A stretch of 64,000 nt of DNA from Tubiluchus corallicola (Eukaryota; Priapulida; Priapulimorpha; Priapulimorphida; Tubiluchidae). The notes under the pieces are model-generated. The model made no database searches. It was not told where the DNA came from and saw nothing but the letters and a program-made list of their open reading frames with translations. The translations under genes and the position numbers were made by a program. The stretch spans positions 124,001 through 188,000 of the forward strand of contig JAQGDQ010000427.1 of NCBI GenBank assembly GCA_030141605.1, read 5' to 3'. Positions 1 to 10,198 of this stretch are shown one piece after another (positions within the stretch are counted from its first letter, which is position 1; every line of letters starts with the position of its first letter).

Positions 1-845
1 ATTTCTGGAATTGTCCAGCAAATACTGATAGACATGTACGTGGATAATATGATTATGGGGATTGATTCCACTTCTGCTGCCTAAGCAATTCAGTTTTATA
101 TTGAAACAAAACTGATATTCAAAAAAGCAGGAATGAATCTTCGTGAGTGGGCTTCTAACTTTCAACCATCGATGGACAACTAGCAGACAATTGCACTAAT
201 GGAAACTCCATGAAAGTCCTTGGTTTAAAATGGAATACTCTACTTGATCGTCTCGTGGATTGCTACAGTTTCCAAAATGCACAGATAAAGTGCCAAGTGC
301 TAAAAGTGACTCCATTAATCTTCGGCCCACTAGGGATTGTGACACAATTGACTCTGCTTGCAAAACTTTTATTGGCAGACCTGTGGGCTCACAAATATAC
401 ATGAGGCAGCTCCTTATCACCAGATCATCCAGGACAAACAGAATCAGATTGCACATCTTCAGGCACCTATCCTATCCTCATTTCTGATTCCCAATGTGTG
501 CTGTACCCATTTGGTAGGTAACAACAAAGCCACTATATTGGTATTTGTACTTTTCGGTATATTTCAACCATCTCTGTGACATTGACATAAACAAACACAC
601 AATTCCTAATAAACTGTTCCGTGTAAGAGCTTATGTCTTTTGTGCCAAGAAGAAGTTCAAAGATACAAGTGTTATTGGAATACTCACAAAGGAAGAACTT
701 AATCTTGTTAAAGTGACCTGGATAAAACACGCCCAAAGCAAAGAATTCTTCATCAAGGCTCCAGAACATTCACTTGAAGAGGGAAAAACAGACGGCTACT
801 TTGATCAAGGATTTAAGACAGCAAAATCCAACGCTTGATGACCAA
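1..845 (+). pseudogene. BEL/Pao retrotransposon pol remnant (RT to start of integrase)
   Basis: Conceptual translation on the plus strand shows a BEL/Pao polymerase fragment running in from beyond the left edge. It contains a reverse transcriptase active-site segment YVDNMIMG (canonical YVDD, second Asp changed to Asn), then FKKAGMNLREWASN, then KVLGLKWNTLLD and a DPLGIVT-like stretch, all typical of BEL RT. About 480-560 most of the RNase H region is deleted compared with the inverted copy at 3011-5330. It resumes with TKEELNLVKVTWIKHAQS, the segment before the integrase zinc region. Stop codons and frame changes are frequent, so it is dead. In a live element this protein would copy the RNA into cDNA. 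Family assignment is firm, boundaries approximate. Confidence 0.8.
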
Positions 846-2250
846 TTCTCCTTCCACGACAATGCTATTTCACAAAACTGGTGATAAAATACGTCCAACG
901 ACTATTGGATTCTGGATGGTAAGTGTTGCGACAATGTACACACGCTGACGTACGGAAGGCCCTCTTTACTGCCTGGCAGAAATGCCAGCTCTGCCATCAG
1001 AGTGGGTCTGGCGACCTAAACCATTTTGACATGTTGGTCTTGACTACAGGAAAAGAACATCACTAGACAAATGTAAACGTTGTTTACAAAAATTATGTCA
1101 GCACTTTAAATTCTGACACCATTTATGATATGTGGAGCAGCTCTTGTGATATAGGGCGCTTTCGTTATGATACCACAAACACTTTTTTTCTACTAATTTC
1201 TGATACATGCTGACACGTGGGTTCAGCGAACCTTTCCATTTAAGCATAGTTCACAGTCGACTGATGGTCAAGTGTCACGTACCAAACCAGCTTGAGAAAT
1301 TATCTACAGTTTACAGAAAAAGTTGTGTTTGCCTTTCTAGTTTTTTGGAAACACGAGCAGTGCATCTAGAGCTGGTGATTGACATGCGCACAGAATTTTT
1401 GCTAGCATTTCGCATATTTGTTGCAAGACAAGGTTGTCCTGACACCACCATCAGCGATAATGTAGACCAATTTCATCTAGCCAAACAAGCTTTGGACACC
1501 CATTTCACAAAACCATGATGTCTCAAGACGTTCAAAAACACTTTGCACGTGAGAATATCAAATGGAAATTTATTGTTGCAAATCACCACAGTCACCAATA
1601 CGAAAGACTGGTTGGACTGGTCAAACGTTGCTTGTAAAGATCACTTGGGACAAGAGTCTTAACCAAACATCAGCTAATCACAGTACTGGCTGAAATTGAG
1701 ATGGTACTCAACAACCATCCATTAATATACCTGGACCAAGGTATCAATTCTAGTAGATTTCATTACACCAGCTCACTTTCTAACATTTCACTCACTTAAC
1801 CTTGTTGCCTCAAATGAACAACTCAAAGAACATACAGATTACAAACCAAACACTTCCAATAAAGACAATTTGAATGAAAGCTGGAAAAGTGAATTTCCTT
1901 ATTAGTCTCATTCTGGTCTACATGGCAAAATGAATATCTATTAAGCTTGTGTGAACACAATCAGTCACAACATCGACAATCTCGATCATTATTCCCCCAA
2001 GCCCCAAAGTTGGCGATATTGTATTAATACAAGATAACTTGCCCAGAGGACAATGGAAATTGTGGCACATCACTGAACTTATTTCAGCCCGAGATGGCCA
2101 AGTTCGTGCCACACAAGTTCGCACAACAAAGGGCTATCTCATTGAACGTTCACTCAAATACTTTTATCCCTTGGAATGTGCAGATAATATACATGATAGT
2201 CATGACAGATTTCAGAAAAGAGACACTTCTGTACCATCATGTATTTCTAA
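846..2250 (+). pseudogene. BEL/Pao pol remnant: integrase core and DUF5641-type C-terminus
   Basis: Continuation of the same plus-strand element. Readable pieces in order: an LLP-type pre-core segment near 845-890; a VGLDY start of the integrase catalytic core near 1030; ETRAVHLELVIDMRTEF near 1350-1395, a hallmark of BEL integrases; ISDNVDQF near 1450 carrying the second catalytic Asp; YERLVGLVKRC near 1600 with the catalytic Glu; LTPAHFLTF-like near 1770; and VGDIVLIQDNLPRGQW from about 2009 to 2180, matching the DUF5641 domain that ends BEL polyproteins. The frame changes several times, and an unrelated LTR fragment (1131-1258) sits inside the core. The catalytic triad is recognisable but the gene cannot be translated. 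Confidence 0.82.
1131..1258 (+). repeat. LTR 5'-end fragment nested in BEL integrase
   Basis: About 128 bp beginning TGTGGAGCAGC align, with scattered mismatches, to the first part of the LTR at 63199-63988. The shared stretch includes CGCTTTCGTTA and ACCACAAACACTTTTTT and ends near AGTTCACAG. It breaks the BEL integrase reading between the start of the core and the HLELV motif. Only the 5' end of the LTR is present. Confidence 0.6.
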
Positions 2251-2879
2251 TACCTCAGAACGCAAAAAAGAAAAGGCAGATTTACTTTAACTTTTCTTGT
2301 CTACTGTTGATTATGTTTTCCATTTTTTGTGTATGTGGGTTGAGTATGAGACTACGATTTGGGGTAAAATACATATTGTTAAGTTAAACCATGTATTCAT
2401 CCACAGATTTCAACTGATTAACACGAACATCGCAACTTCAAAAACAGTCTAATCGACCTGCCAATGTCAGTTGTTGGTTCTCTGCAAAATATTCCAGTGA
2501 CAATTCTAGCATCACGATAAGGCTTGCCCTCTGCTGTTTGTGTGTGTGTGCGTGTGTGCGTGTGTGCGTGTGTGTGTGTTTTGGTTATCTGTAAATGTTT
2601 TCAGCTTTATTTTTATCGTTTTGCTAAAGAACTGAGTAACAGGTGAAGTTGCTGCCAGATGCTCTTGCTTAAAAGCTTGGTATGCAGTAACTGTGCCAAA
2701 CAGTTTACGTGGCGTACAAACTTGTGCAAGCCACAAACTGGTATTAACCAAAGAAATGAGGAACTGCCTGCTGTACATGATGTTGATAACGATGAAAATC
2801 ATGATCTACTCGAGTCTTAATTATTTAACACCAAATTAAAATGCGACATCTAGGTATTTGTTGTGTAAGTGTGACTTTT
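2251..2879. other. Unassigned sequence after BEL pol, with a (GT)n array
   Basis: No gene is seen. A (GT)n/(CGTG) microsatellite occupies about 2537-2580. This is where the 3' LTR of the plus-strand BEL copy would be expected, but no matching second LTR is visible, so no LTR is called. Confidence 0.5.
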
Positions 2880-3010
2880 TGCCACCTGAGGCGCTTTAAT
2901 TGTGACTTCTTGCGATATTGTCGTTTTGTGAATTTATATTTATGTTGCTAATTATTCTGCAAAGCAGTGTTTATCAGACATTCGGAATTCGTTATGTGTT
3001 ATTGCACTTT
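2880..3010 (+). repeat. Short dispersed repeat shared with 10.7 kb
   Basis: The stretch from GCGCTTTAATTGTGACTT through GTTATGTGTTATTGCAC matches 10715-10840 with modest divergence (shared GCGATATTGTC, GCTAATTATTCTG, GTTTATCAGA and GGAATTCGT). It lies exactly at the junction with the inverted BEL copy. Confidence 0.65.
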
Positions 3011-4465
3011 GGTGTTAGGGATAGTTTTTGCTGTGGACGGACTTTATCACCAGCTTTTTGAAATAGCGTTGTCGTGGAAGGAGAATTGGTTCACTGGTTG
3101 CTTGTGTAAGTTGTGCATCTCCAATGCGACCTTTATCGCATCATCATCGAGCGTTTGATTTTGCTGACTTAAACCCTTGATCAAGTAGCCGTCTGTTTTT
3201 CCCACTTTAAGTGAATGTTCTGGAGCCTTGATGAAGAATTCTTTGCTTTGGATGTGTTTTATCCAGGTAACTTTAACAATATTAAGTTCTTCCCTTCCGA
3301 GTGGTCCAATGACACTTGTACCTATAAGCTTCTTAGTGGCACAAAAGACATAAGCTTTGACACGGAACAGTTTATCAAGAATTGTGTGTTAATTTATGTC
3401 AATGTCACAGAGATCACAACAATAAAGTTGAAGGCTTATTATCATGCACTAAGTAATGTGTTTCAAAGAAGATTTGTGTTTCGTTCTTTGTTTTGGTTTC
3501 TGGGAGAAATTTATCCATCTGGTTTCAACAGATGCATGGCACAATCTCGGCATGCAGTTTCATCTTCCATCAAGAACTTGGGTTCATGAAGCCAAATGGA
3601 TTGGTCAAAATATTGACATCCGATGTTGCTCTGGTTACCACATCTGCTGGATTCAGCTTGGTTGAAATATACTGAAAAGCAAGTACCAATATAGTGGCTC
3701 AGTCATTAGCAAAAGAGGATTGGATCTAAAAGTGCGATATAGAGTTCCTTTTGAAAAATTTTAAGAACTCGTGTTCCTATAAGAGCAGTCAGCAGTTCTA
3801 ATCTTGGTATTTCAGATTTTCTTGGTGCCAATCTGGTTTTGCAAAAATATCAGGTTAGTTGATTTGTTTGTTGGATCAGTGCATCCGATGTAGGTACTTG
3901 CTACGTATGCTCTCTTGGATGCATCAACAAAGCATAACAGCAAATAAGCTGCCTGTTCACCTCATCCAAAATAAAGCAGAATTACAAATGAAATTATAGG
4001 TCCAGAAGATGTACAATCTGATTCCATTTGTCCTGGATGATCTGGTGATAAGGAGCTGCCTCATGTATATTTGTGAGGCCACAGATCTGACAAGAAAAAT
4101 CTTGCAAGCAGAGTAAATGGTGTCAAAATCACTAGTGGGTCGAACATTGATGGAGTCACTTTTAGCACATGGCGCTTTGTCTGTGCATTTTGGAAACTGT
4201 AGCAAGCCACAGAAGCAATTCCGAGACAATCAAGTAGAGTGTCCCATTTTAAACCAAGGACTTTCACGGAGTTTCCATTTGTGCAATTGTCAGGTAGCTG
4301 TCCATCGATGGTTGAAAGTTAGAAGCCCACTCACGAAGATTCATTCCTGCTTTTTTGAATATCAGTTTTGCTTCATTATAAAACTGAATTGCTTGGGCAG
4401 CAGAAGTGGAATCAATCCCCATAATCATATTATCCACGTACATGTCTATCAGTATTTGCTGGGCA

Positions 4466-4583
4466 CTGCGGCCATATCACGTTGAAAACTCCGGTTCTCG
4501 TCTGATCACCGAAGTTAAGCAACGTAGAGCCTGGTTAGTACTTGGATGGGTGACCACCAAGGAATACCATGTGCTGTGGGCTT
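4466..4583 (+). rRNA. 5S rRNA-derived sequence (head of the SINE-like element, probably not a functional 5S gene)
   Basis: The segment runs from CTGCGGCCATATCACG to GTGCTGTGGGCTT and follows the 5S rRNA order throughout: CATATCACGTTGAAAAC, CCGGTTCTCGTCTGATCACC, the A-box region GAAGTTAAGCAACG (about 4511-4524) and the C-box region TTAGTACTTGGATGGGTGAC (about 4535-4554). The internal Pol III control region is well kept. It starts about two bases into a normal 5S and carries several substitutions (for example ACCACCAAGGAATACC). No T-run terminator follows; the transcript would run into the insertion body. Flanking target duplications argue for a retroposed unit rather than a 5S array member. 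Confidence 0.75.
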
Positions 4584-5007
4584 GCGGGATGCCCACACTG
4601 TATCTCGACGATAGGCAGAGGAGATGCACAAGCAGAGCAGAGGCGGTCAAGTGACCCAATAGCCATGTGTTGAAACCTTCCAAATCAGGGGTGGAGCCAA
4701 CGAAGGCGGACCAGTGCAGCATGCTCACTGACTCCGGCAGCTCCTGCATCCAACCTGGTGCCAAACGTATCGCTTCGCTTTCCTCTGGACTACACCATGG
4801 AGGAAGAGAGGGGGTTCCTGTTGTCTGGGTAACTCAGGATCTCCATACACCTTGCCCAGGCGTGTGCCCTGGAGAGACCACTCCAGTGGTTCAAGGATCG
4901 GACTGCTCAGCCACAGTCAATACTGCAGCTCCATCAATGTGATCGATAACTGACTCTCTTGGCGCATGCTCCATTGTCTTCCGAGACAGAAGGATGCCAA
5001 AAACAAC
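4466..5007 (+). mobile_element. 5S rRNA-headed SINE-like insertion (SINE3-type candidate)
   Basis: A 542-bp insertion splits the minus-strand BEL reverse transcriptase. It is flanked by 12-bp direct repeats ATTTGCTGGGCA (4454-4465) and ATTTGCTAGGCA (5008-5019), differing at one base. The plus-strand BEL copy near position 15 keeps the uninterrupted site. The first 118 bp are 5S rRNA-like, the next about 410 bp are an unrelated GC-richer body with no ORF that I recognise, and the 3' end is a short A-rich tail, GCCAAAAACAAC. A Pol III-type head, an unrelated body, an A-rich tail and a target duplication are the layout of SINE3-class elements, which use a 5S promoter. The family itself is not recognised, and its partner LINE is unknown. 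Confidence 0.72.
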
Positions 5008-5019
5008 ATTTGCTAGGCA

Positions 5020-5409
5020 ATTCCAGAATTTGTCTGTTTCAGATGATAGGCCACGGTGGCATTTAGAAGAACTGGCTACTGACGACACCAGAGTGCACTA
5101 GTGTAAAACGGAAAATTTAGTGGCTGTCTTTGTCAATAGTTGGTATGGATAGGTCTTTCATCCAGAGAAATCTGGTGACATCCCTCTCTGCATGTTGTAA
5201 TGCAACTTGTAAGAATGTTTTTGTATGTCTGCGCTCAAGGCTGTTTCATGCAGCTTAAAACGGGCTGTTTTGGAAAATTGTTTCTAAGCTTGCTACCATG
5301 TGTGAAAAAACTACTACCTTCACAGAGAAGCTAAGTAATCCCGTTACATACAAACATATAGCCGCACTACAAAATGTACTGAGAGATGTCTGCACTGACT
5401 TCGTGGTAA
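5020..5409 (-). other. Remaining BEL RT upstream part and junction with gypsy
   Basis: About 5020-5330 belongs to the minus-strand BEL RT already described. The last stretch, 5330-5409, has no clear similarity. It ends in the left target duplication GTAAT (5405-5409) of the gypsy element. Confidence 0.5.
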
Positions 5410-5757
5410 TTGTTGTGCAGATCGCTGGCATCTATTAGAATTACGTTAGAATAATCGTCTTACAGTGTAAAATGTTCTGGAACAAGACTTCTAGAAGCTT
5501 CTCAGGCACGCTATATAAGGCGAAGCAGGCCACTGAGACACACACACAGATTCATATGGATGCCACTTACACAATCTCTTGTATACTTGTATTTTCAGAT
5601 ACACTTAAACGCTTTCCAAATTTTCACGTTTATTGTAAACATTTCGCATTCCTTCATACTTTTGTGTTGTAGAATTTTCGCTTAATTAACTAGTTTAATT
5701 TGATGACGTGTTTTCTGGTTTTCTCTACGAGCCTTCCGAAAGAAGCAAAACACAACA
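5410..5757 (+). repeat. 5' LTR of the gypsy element
   Basis: A 348-bp LTR with TGTTGTG and CACAACA ends. Compared with the 3' LTR it lacks about 24 bp after GCATCTATTAGAATTAC and has extra bases before the end. It carries the TATA box CTATATAAGG at 5511-5520. Its GCTTAATTAACT replaces the AATAAA seen in the other LTR. Confidence 0.9.
5511..5520 (+). promoter_or_regulatory. TATA box in the 5' LTR
   Basis: CTATATAAGG is conserved at the same position in the 3' LTR (9959-9968). It is the expected Pol II core promoter that would start the element's RNA. Confidence 0.6.
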
Positions 5758-5760
5758 ATA

Positions 5761-5777
5761 TTGGCGCAGTCAACAGG
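5761..5777 (+). other. Primer-binding-site region of the gypsy element
   Basis: TTGGCGCAGTCAACAGG begins three bases after the 5' LTR, where the tRNA primer binds in LTR elements. I did not match it to a specific tRNA. Confidence 0.45.
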
Positions 5778-5830
5778 ATCCTTGGTAACTCAGTGGACAG
5801 TTGTTTATTCAAGCAATGATGGCAGAGTAG

Positions 5831-6424
5831 ATGGGCGAACTTATCAAGCTCCTCTGCCAACAGATGCATCAGCTCGTGCAGCAACACACAGAAGATATGG
5901 ATGCTATGAAAAGGCTGCCTCAGGCTCGAACTCCAGAGAATTACAGCTCGAGCACCCACATAAAAACCTACATCAGCGCTTACAGCTGCCATTCCACCAT
6001 TTGCTGCTTTCAATCCAACTTCTGAACTGTGGTATGACTAATGGTCAAGATTTTGTACCTTCGTGGCAGCCAACACAGTGCCTGACCAACGCAAGGCTCA
6101 AGTTTTCCAAACAAATCAGACTGCTGCCATCTACAAACACCTGGCGAATCTAGCAACTCAACAGTCTCCATCCAAGGATATCAACGAACTGACAATTGAC
6201 GAAGTTGTTGACTTTATGAAGGAACAGTTTGACATGAAACTCTTCGTTGTGCGAGAACGTTTCAAGTTCTGGAGTGACATGTAACGGAAGCCAAACGAAA
6301 CTCCTCAGGAGTTAGCAGCCAATATATGCCAATAAGTTGCTACCTGTGACTTTTCTTCAATCCAAGACCCACAAGATGAAGCTCTGAGGCAGAGATTATA
6401 TGCTCTATCAACAACGAAGCTGTT
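5831..6424 (+). pseudogene. gypsy gag remnant (capsid region)
   Basis: Gag would form the particle that packages the element's RNA. The putative start MGELIKLLCQQMHQLVQQH is followed by a frame change near 5990. The reading continues as IPPFAAFNPTSELWYD, a stop, then VAANTVPDQRKAQVFQ through KFWSDM. Further stops fall near 6040, 6282 and 6333. The capsid signature is the pattern of invertebrate gypsy gags (FNPTSELW..Y, then Q.FQTNQ). At least one frameshift and three stops make it non-functional. The zinc knuckles lie in the next reading frame. Confidence 0.75.
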
Positions 6425-8494
6425 TTGATGGCTATCTTCAAAATCAAGGATGAAGATCTGACTTTCGCCTGTGCTATTCAAGTCGCTACCGAGACTGAAG
6501 ACATGGCAAATGCTGTCAAGGAAACTGTTTACGGTTCCAAGACCAGGCCCGTCAACAAAGTCAAGCTGAACCAGAACAAGGATCAACGAAAGAACCCTAA
6601 GCAGTCACATTTCACAGATATGGATACAAAGTGCTACAAAGTGAAACGCCATAAAGTGACTGACTGTCCCAACAAAGATGCCAAGTGCCATTTCTGTGAC
6701 AAGAAAGCACATTTGGAGGCTGTTTGCATGAAGAAGCAGCGACAGCAACGGGACCAAAAATCTGGAAAGTCAGTGAGGAAAATCTGGAAAGATGAGCTTG
6801 TCAAGGTGATCCTCGGTGAAGTTCCCGAAGATTCTCCTAGTTTGGATGTCAAAGTCAACATCCAAGACCAACAGTTCAAGATGGAACTTGACACTGCAAC
6901 CTCCGGAAATTTCGTTTCAGTGCTGATCTGGAAGCAACTAGGCAAGCTAAAGCTGGATGACGTCAGACATCGCTACGAGTCTGCCAGCAAGCACGACCTG
7001 CCCGTGCTGGGAACTTTCATGGGCCAGACCAAGGATCCAAAGACTGGCACACAAAGCTCAATTCCTTACATTGTCATCACCAAGATCCCTGACCTGAACC
7101 TGCTTGGACGAAATGCTATCCAGAAGCTGGGAATTTCTATGAACAATGCTCTAGGACTCATGGAGAGTCAAGACAAGAGCACGGGTGTAAAAACATCAAG
7201 TCCAGAGACTTGTTACACGTCTTACGCTTCCTTGCAACGAGATTGCCGCAACTTGTGTGACGAGTTCCCAGATCTCATCAAAGAAGAATTGAGGTGCCTT
7301 AAGGACTTTGAACTGGAAGAGAAGTTTAAGTCTGACGAGAAGCCGGTTTTTCACAAGGCACGACCTGTTCCATTCGCTCTTCGAGATGACCTGGCCAAAG
7401 GTTGCGAAGAAGTCATCGCCAAAGGTGTCTGGAAGCCAGTCCAGTTCAATGAATACGGAACGACAGCTGTACCTATTCATAAAGCTTACACTCCGGGCAC
7501 TCAGAAGCTCAAATTGCGGATCTGTGGTGACTACTCAGTCGGCATCAACGATCAGCTAGAGGACCACCATCATTCGATGCCACTCCCAGAGGAACTGATG
7601 CAGAAGCTGCGAGGCAGATATGGCTACACAAAGAACGACCTTGCTGATGCCTATAACCAGATTAAGCTGGCACCCGAGAGCCAATGGAGGCTAGCTCTCA
7701 GTACCCACCATGGTGTACTCCTGCAGCAACGACTTCCTTTCGGAATCAAGTCAGCGCCTGGTTACTTTCAGGAGATCATGGAGAACCTGACTAGTGATCT
7801 GCCTGGAGTCGCCGTCTTCCAAGACAATATGATCTTCAGCGGGCAAGATGCAAATGATCACCTGAGCAACCTGAGATGCTTGCTCACTCGTCTGAATGAC
7901 AAAGGACTCAGATGTCGTAGCAAAAACTGCTTGTTTGTACAACCAAGTATTGAATATCTTGGACACACCTTATCGACCAAAGGAATTGCGAAAGGATCCA
8001 AGGTCGAGGCAGTCATGAAGATGCCACCTCCTACAGACGTCTCAAGCTTGAAGTCTTTCTTGGGCTTGGTTCAGTTCTACGGGAAGTTCATCCCTAACCT
8101 GGCTACTATGGCAGAGCCTCTTTACCACTTGACCAAGAAGACAGTCCCCTGGAATTGGGGAGATGAGGAGCAAACAGCATTTCAACTGTTGAAAAATGTG
8201 CTATCCTCAGATCAAGTCCTTGTGCATTTCGACGCAGACAAGCCTCTGGGATTGGCTTGTGATGCGTTCAAAGTTGGAATTGGAGCTGTCCTGTTTCATC
8301 TCTATCCGGACGGAATTGAGCGCCCAATTGCTAATGTGTCCAAGACTCTCACAGCTGCAGAAACGAACTATAGCGAAATACACAAGGAAGCCCCAGCCAT
8401 TATCTTCGGCTTACGGAAATTCTACCAGTACCTCTACAGGCGTCATTTCACACTGGTGACTGATCGTAAGCCACTGACTTCACTCTTCGGATAG
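6425..8494 (+). pseudogene. pol: gypsy pol part 1: zinc knuckles, protease, reverse transcriptase, RNase H
   Basis: A 689-residue open frame. Residues 70-101 are a degenerate double zinc knuckle (the second, CHFCDKKAHLEAVC, is better kept). DTATSG at 156-161 is the aspartic protease motif. RT spans about 310-560: motif A KNDLADAYNQ with Asp405, LPFGIKSAP at 438-446, and motif C FQDN at 465-468, where the usual YxDD has lost its second Asp to Asn, so RT should be inactive. The connection and RNase H follow, with Asp613, Glu655 and Asp680 in the expected contexts. The frame ends at a stop right after TSLFG. In family members the protein continues, here in another frame from 8500. The start at 6425 is only the first ATG after gag stops. 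Confidence 0.9.
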
Positions 8495-8499
8495 AAGAA

Positions 8500-9294
8500 A
8501 TGGACCCACTTCTTCCAGCTAATTGTCTAGCTCGGTGGGCCCTGTGGCCAAACCAATTTGACTACACCATCGAGTACCGGAAAACAGCAGATCACGGCAA
8601 TGCAGATGCCCTTAGTCGTTTGCCATCTGGAGACGACAACGACTTCGACAGGGAGGAAAATGGTGAAGACATGGACATGGTGTGTGCCATTAAAGTTCAC
8701 AGTATTCAAGTCAAGCCTGTGGATGCCAACATGCTCCGACAAGAGTCAGGGAAAGATCCAGTGCAAGCTATGGTCATGGCTAGCCGACGATGTGACTCAT
8801 GCAGAGAACATCAGAACAGGCTATCCAAGCCTGCAGTTCACCCATGGATGCTACCAGAGAAGCCATGGAGCCGCTTACACCTGGATCACACCATAAACTC
8901 CATGGGTACGAACTGGCTGGTGATCACGGATGCTTACTCAAAGTATCCTTGTGTTCACCCTACGTCTTCCACGTCCACTAGAGCCACTCTAGATTTGCTG
9001 GAAGAGGACTTTGCTCACTTCGGATTACCTCACACGCTGATCACAGACAATGCATCAACCTTCATGTCTGATGAGTTCCAGAGCTGGTGCAGAGAACATG
9101 GGATCACACATCTCACAGGAGCACCATACCATCCAGCTACCAACGGAGCAGCAGAACGATTGGTGCAGACATTCAAGCAAGCACCCAGGAAGTCTTCTCT
9201 GCCCCCGAAGCGAGCTCTTCAAGAGTTCCTGATGCAGTACCAGAGAACACCGACATCCTGTGGATTCTCTCCGAGTGAACTCTTGATGTTTTAG
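8500..9294 (+). pseudogene. pol: gypsy pol part 2: end of RNase H and integrase core
   Basis: A 264-residue frame continuing part 1 after a frameshift. Residues 1-46 finish RNase H (FDYTIEYRKTADHGNADALS). After a linker, VMASRRCDSC joins the middle of the integrase zinc domain directly. The His pair and the first half of the HHCC domain are deleted, and only the CxxC (98-101) remains. The catalytic core keeps its DDE residues: Asp129 (LHLDH), Asp183 (ITDNAS) and Glu219 (GAAERLVQ). The frame stops at SPSELLMF. The matching region of the family carries on at 9395 in a different frame. Confidence 0.9.
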
Positions 9295-9394
9295 AAGATA
9301 TGGACAAGGATCCATTCTCTGCTACCCTCGCCAGCGCACACCCCTCAGGGTAAGCAATCCTCAGTCAACTCCAGACTCGGGAGGTGTCGCCAAG

Positions 9395-9666
9395 GTCACC
9401 AAGCAGTACAAGGCTGGAGAGCCTGTCTATGCACTGTACTATGGACCTCATCAAGACGGACATCCCCGATGGGTACCAGCGGTCATCAAGAAAGCTTTGG
9501 GTACTCGCTGTTTCAACGTTAATGTCTTTCCTCATGATCCAGTGTGGAGACGACACTGGGAACAGCTACGTACATGCTACACTTCTGGAGAGGACTACGA
9601 ACCTGGTGATGAGATGGACTTTACTTCTGAGCTTCCACCTGATCATCCAATGGAGATCCTGGAATA
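9395..9666 (+). pseudogene. pol: gypsy pol part 3: integrase C-terminal domain
   Basis: The frame reads VTKQYKAGEPVYALYYGPHQ, then PRWVPAVIKKALGTRCF, FNVNVFPHDPVWRRHWEQLR and an acidic tail. It ends with a stop at 9664-9666, after which about 30 more residues are readable to 9759. VYALYYGP..PRWVPAV and VWRRHWEQLR are the C-terminal fold that follows the DDE core in this gypsy group. The region 9295-9394 contains the linking HSLLPSPAHTPQG-like stretch in yet another frame, so at least two frameshifts separate this from the core. Confidence 0.85.
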
Positions 9667-9824
9667 ACTGCCCGAAACCCTGAAGCAGACCAGAGCACCT
9701 CGGCCCATTTCCGAGACCAAGCTACATGTGCCAGAGTATGGACCGGACAACCCCAGATGATCCAAGTGGACACCCAACCCGAGAAAGGGACTTTGTTGCT
9801 GATGCTTTGGAGACAGCATCAGTT

Positions 9825-9836
9825 TCGGTGGGGAGG
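9825..9836 (+). other. Polypurine tract of the gypsy element
   Basis: GGTGGGGAGG lies immediately before the TGTTGTG start of the 3' LTR, which is the position of the plus-strand DNA primer in LTR elements. One T interrupts the purine run. Confidence 0.6.
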
Positions 9837-10198
9837 TGTTGTGGAGATCGCTGGCATCTCTCAGAATTACACAGAACATAGTAGAATGTTCCGTTAGAAT
9901 AATCATCTTACAGTGTAGAATGTTCTGCAACAAGACTTATAGATGCTTCTCGGGCATGCTATATAAGGCGAAGCAGGCCGCTGACAGACACACGCAGATT
10001 CACATGGACGCCACTTACACATTCTCTTGTATACCTGTAAATTCAGATACACTTAAACGTTTTCCAAATTTTCACGTTTACTGTAAACATTTCGCGTTCC
10101 TTCATACTTTTGTGTTGTAGAATTCTCGCTTAATAAACTAGTTTAATTTGATGACGTGTTTTCAGGTTTTCTCTACGAGCAAGAAACAAAACACAACA
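9837..10198 (+). repeat. 3' LTR of the gypsy element
   Basis: A 362-bp LTR, TGTTGTG to CACAACA, with the TATA box at 9959-9968 and an AATAAA signal in GCTTAATAAACTAG near 10130. It is followed by the right target duplication GTAAT at 10199-10203. Confidence 0.9.

Larger units (their letters stand above)
3011..5330 (-). pseudogene. BEL/Pao pol remnant, inverted copy, interrupted by a 5S-headed insertion
   Basis: Minus-strand translation, from 5330 down, gives BEL RT motif A (ALSADIQK, then after a frameshift TFLQVALQHAERD), RFLWMKD, and PVLLNATVAYHLKQ. It is then interrupted by the insertion at 4466-5007 and resumes with the YVDNMIMGIDST active-site region, KVLGLKWDTLLD, the RNase H hallmark APRKSEIPRLELLTAL, and finally the pre-integrase segment. 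The 1-890 segment of the plus-strand copy is its inverted, further-deleted relative. Several stops and frameshifts make it non-functional. The upstream part of pol is missing: the gypsy element at 5410 lies just beyond. Confidence 0.82.
5410..10198 (+). mobile_element. Ty3/gypsy LTR retrotransposon, full-length structure, coding-dead
   Basis: A 4,789-bp element is bounded by two LTRs that both begin TGTTGTG and end CACAACA. It is flanked by a perfect 5-bp target duplication GTAAT (5405-5409 and 10199-10203). Internal order is gag, zinc knuckles, protease, RT, RNase H, integrase, which is the Ty3/gypsy order. The polyprotein resembles the widespread 'K02A2.6-like' gypsy polyproteins of invertebrates. 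Gag and pol carry stops, frameshifts, an active-site change and an internal deletion, so the copy cannot move on its own. The two LTRs differ by several substitutions and indels (348 and 362 bp), so insertion is not recent. Confidence 0.93.

Noticed and set aside
533-769. Protein-coding ORF MFWSLDEEFFA, also found at 3215 on the plus strand
   Set aside because: It is the antisense of the BEL pol pre-integrase segment. Its presence twice reflects the inverted duplication, not a gene.
4466-4583. A functional 5S rRNA gene
   Set aside because: It is truncated at the 5' end, has no T-run terminator, is fused to an unrelated body and is flanked by target duplications. It is better read as a SINE head.
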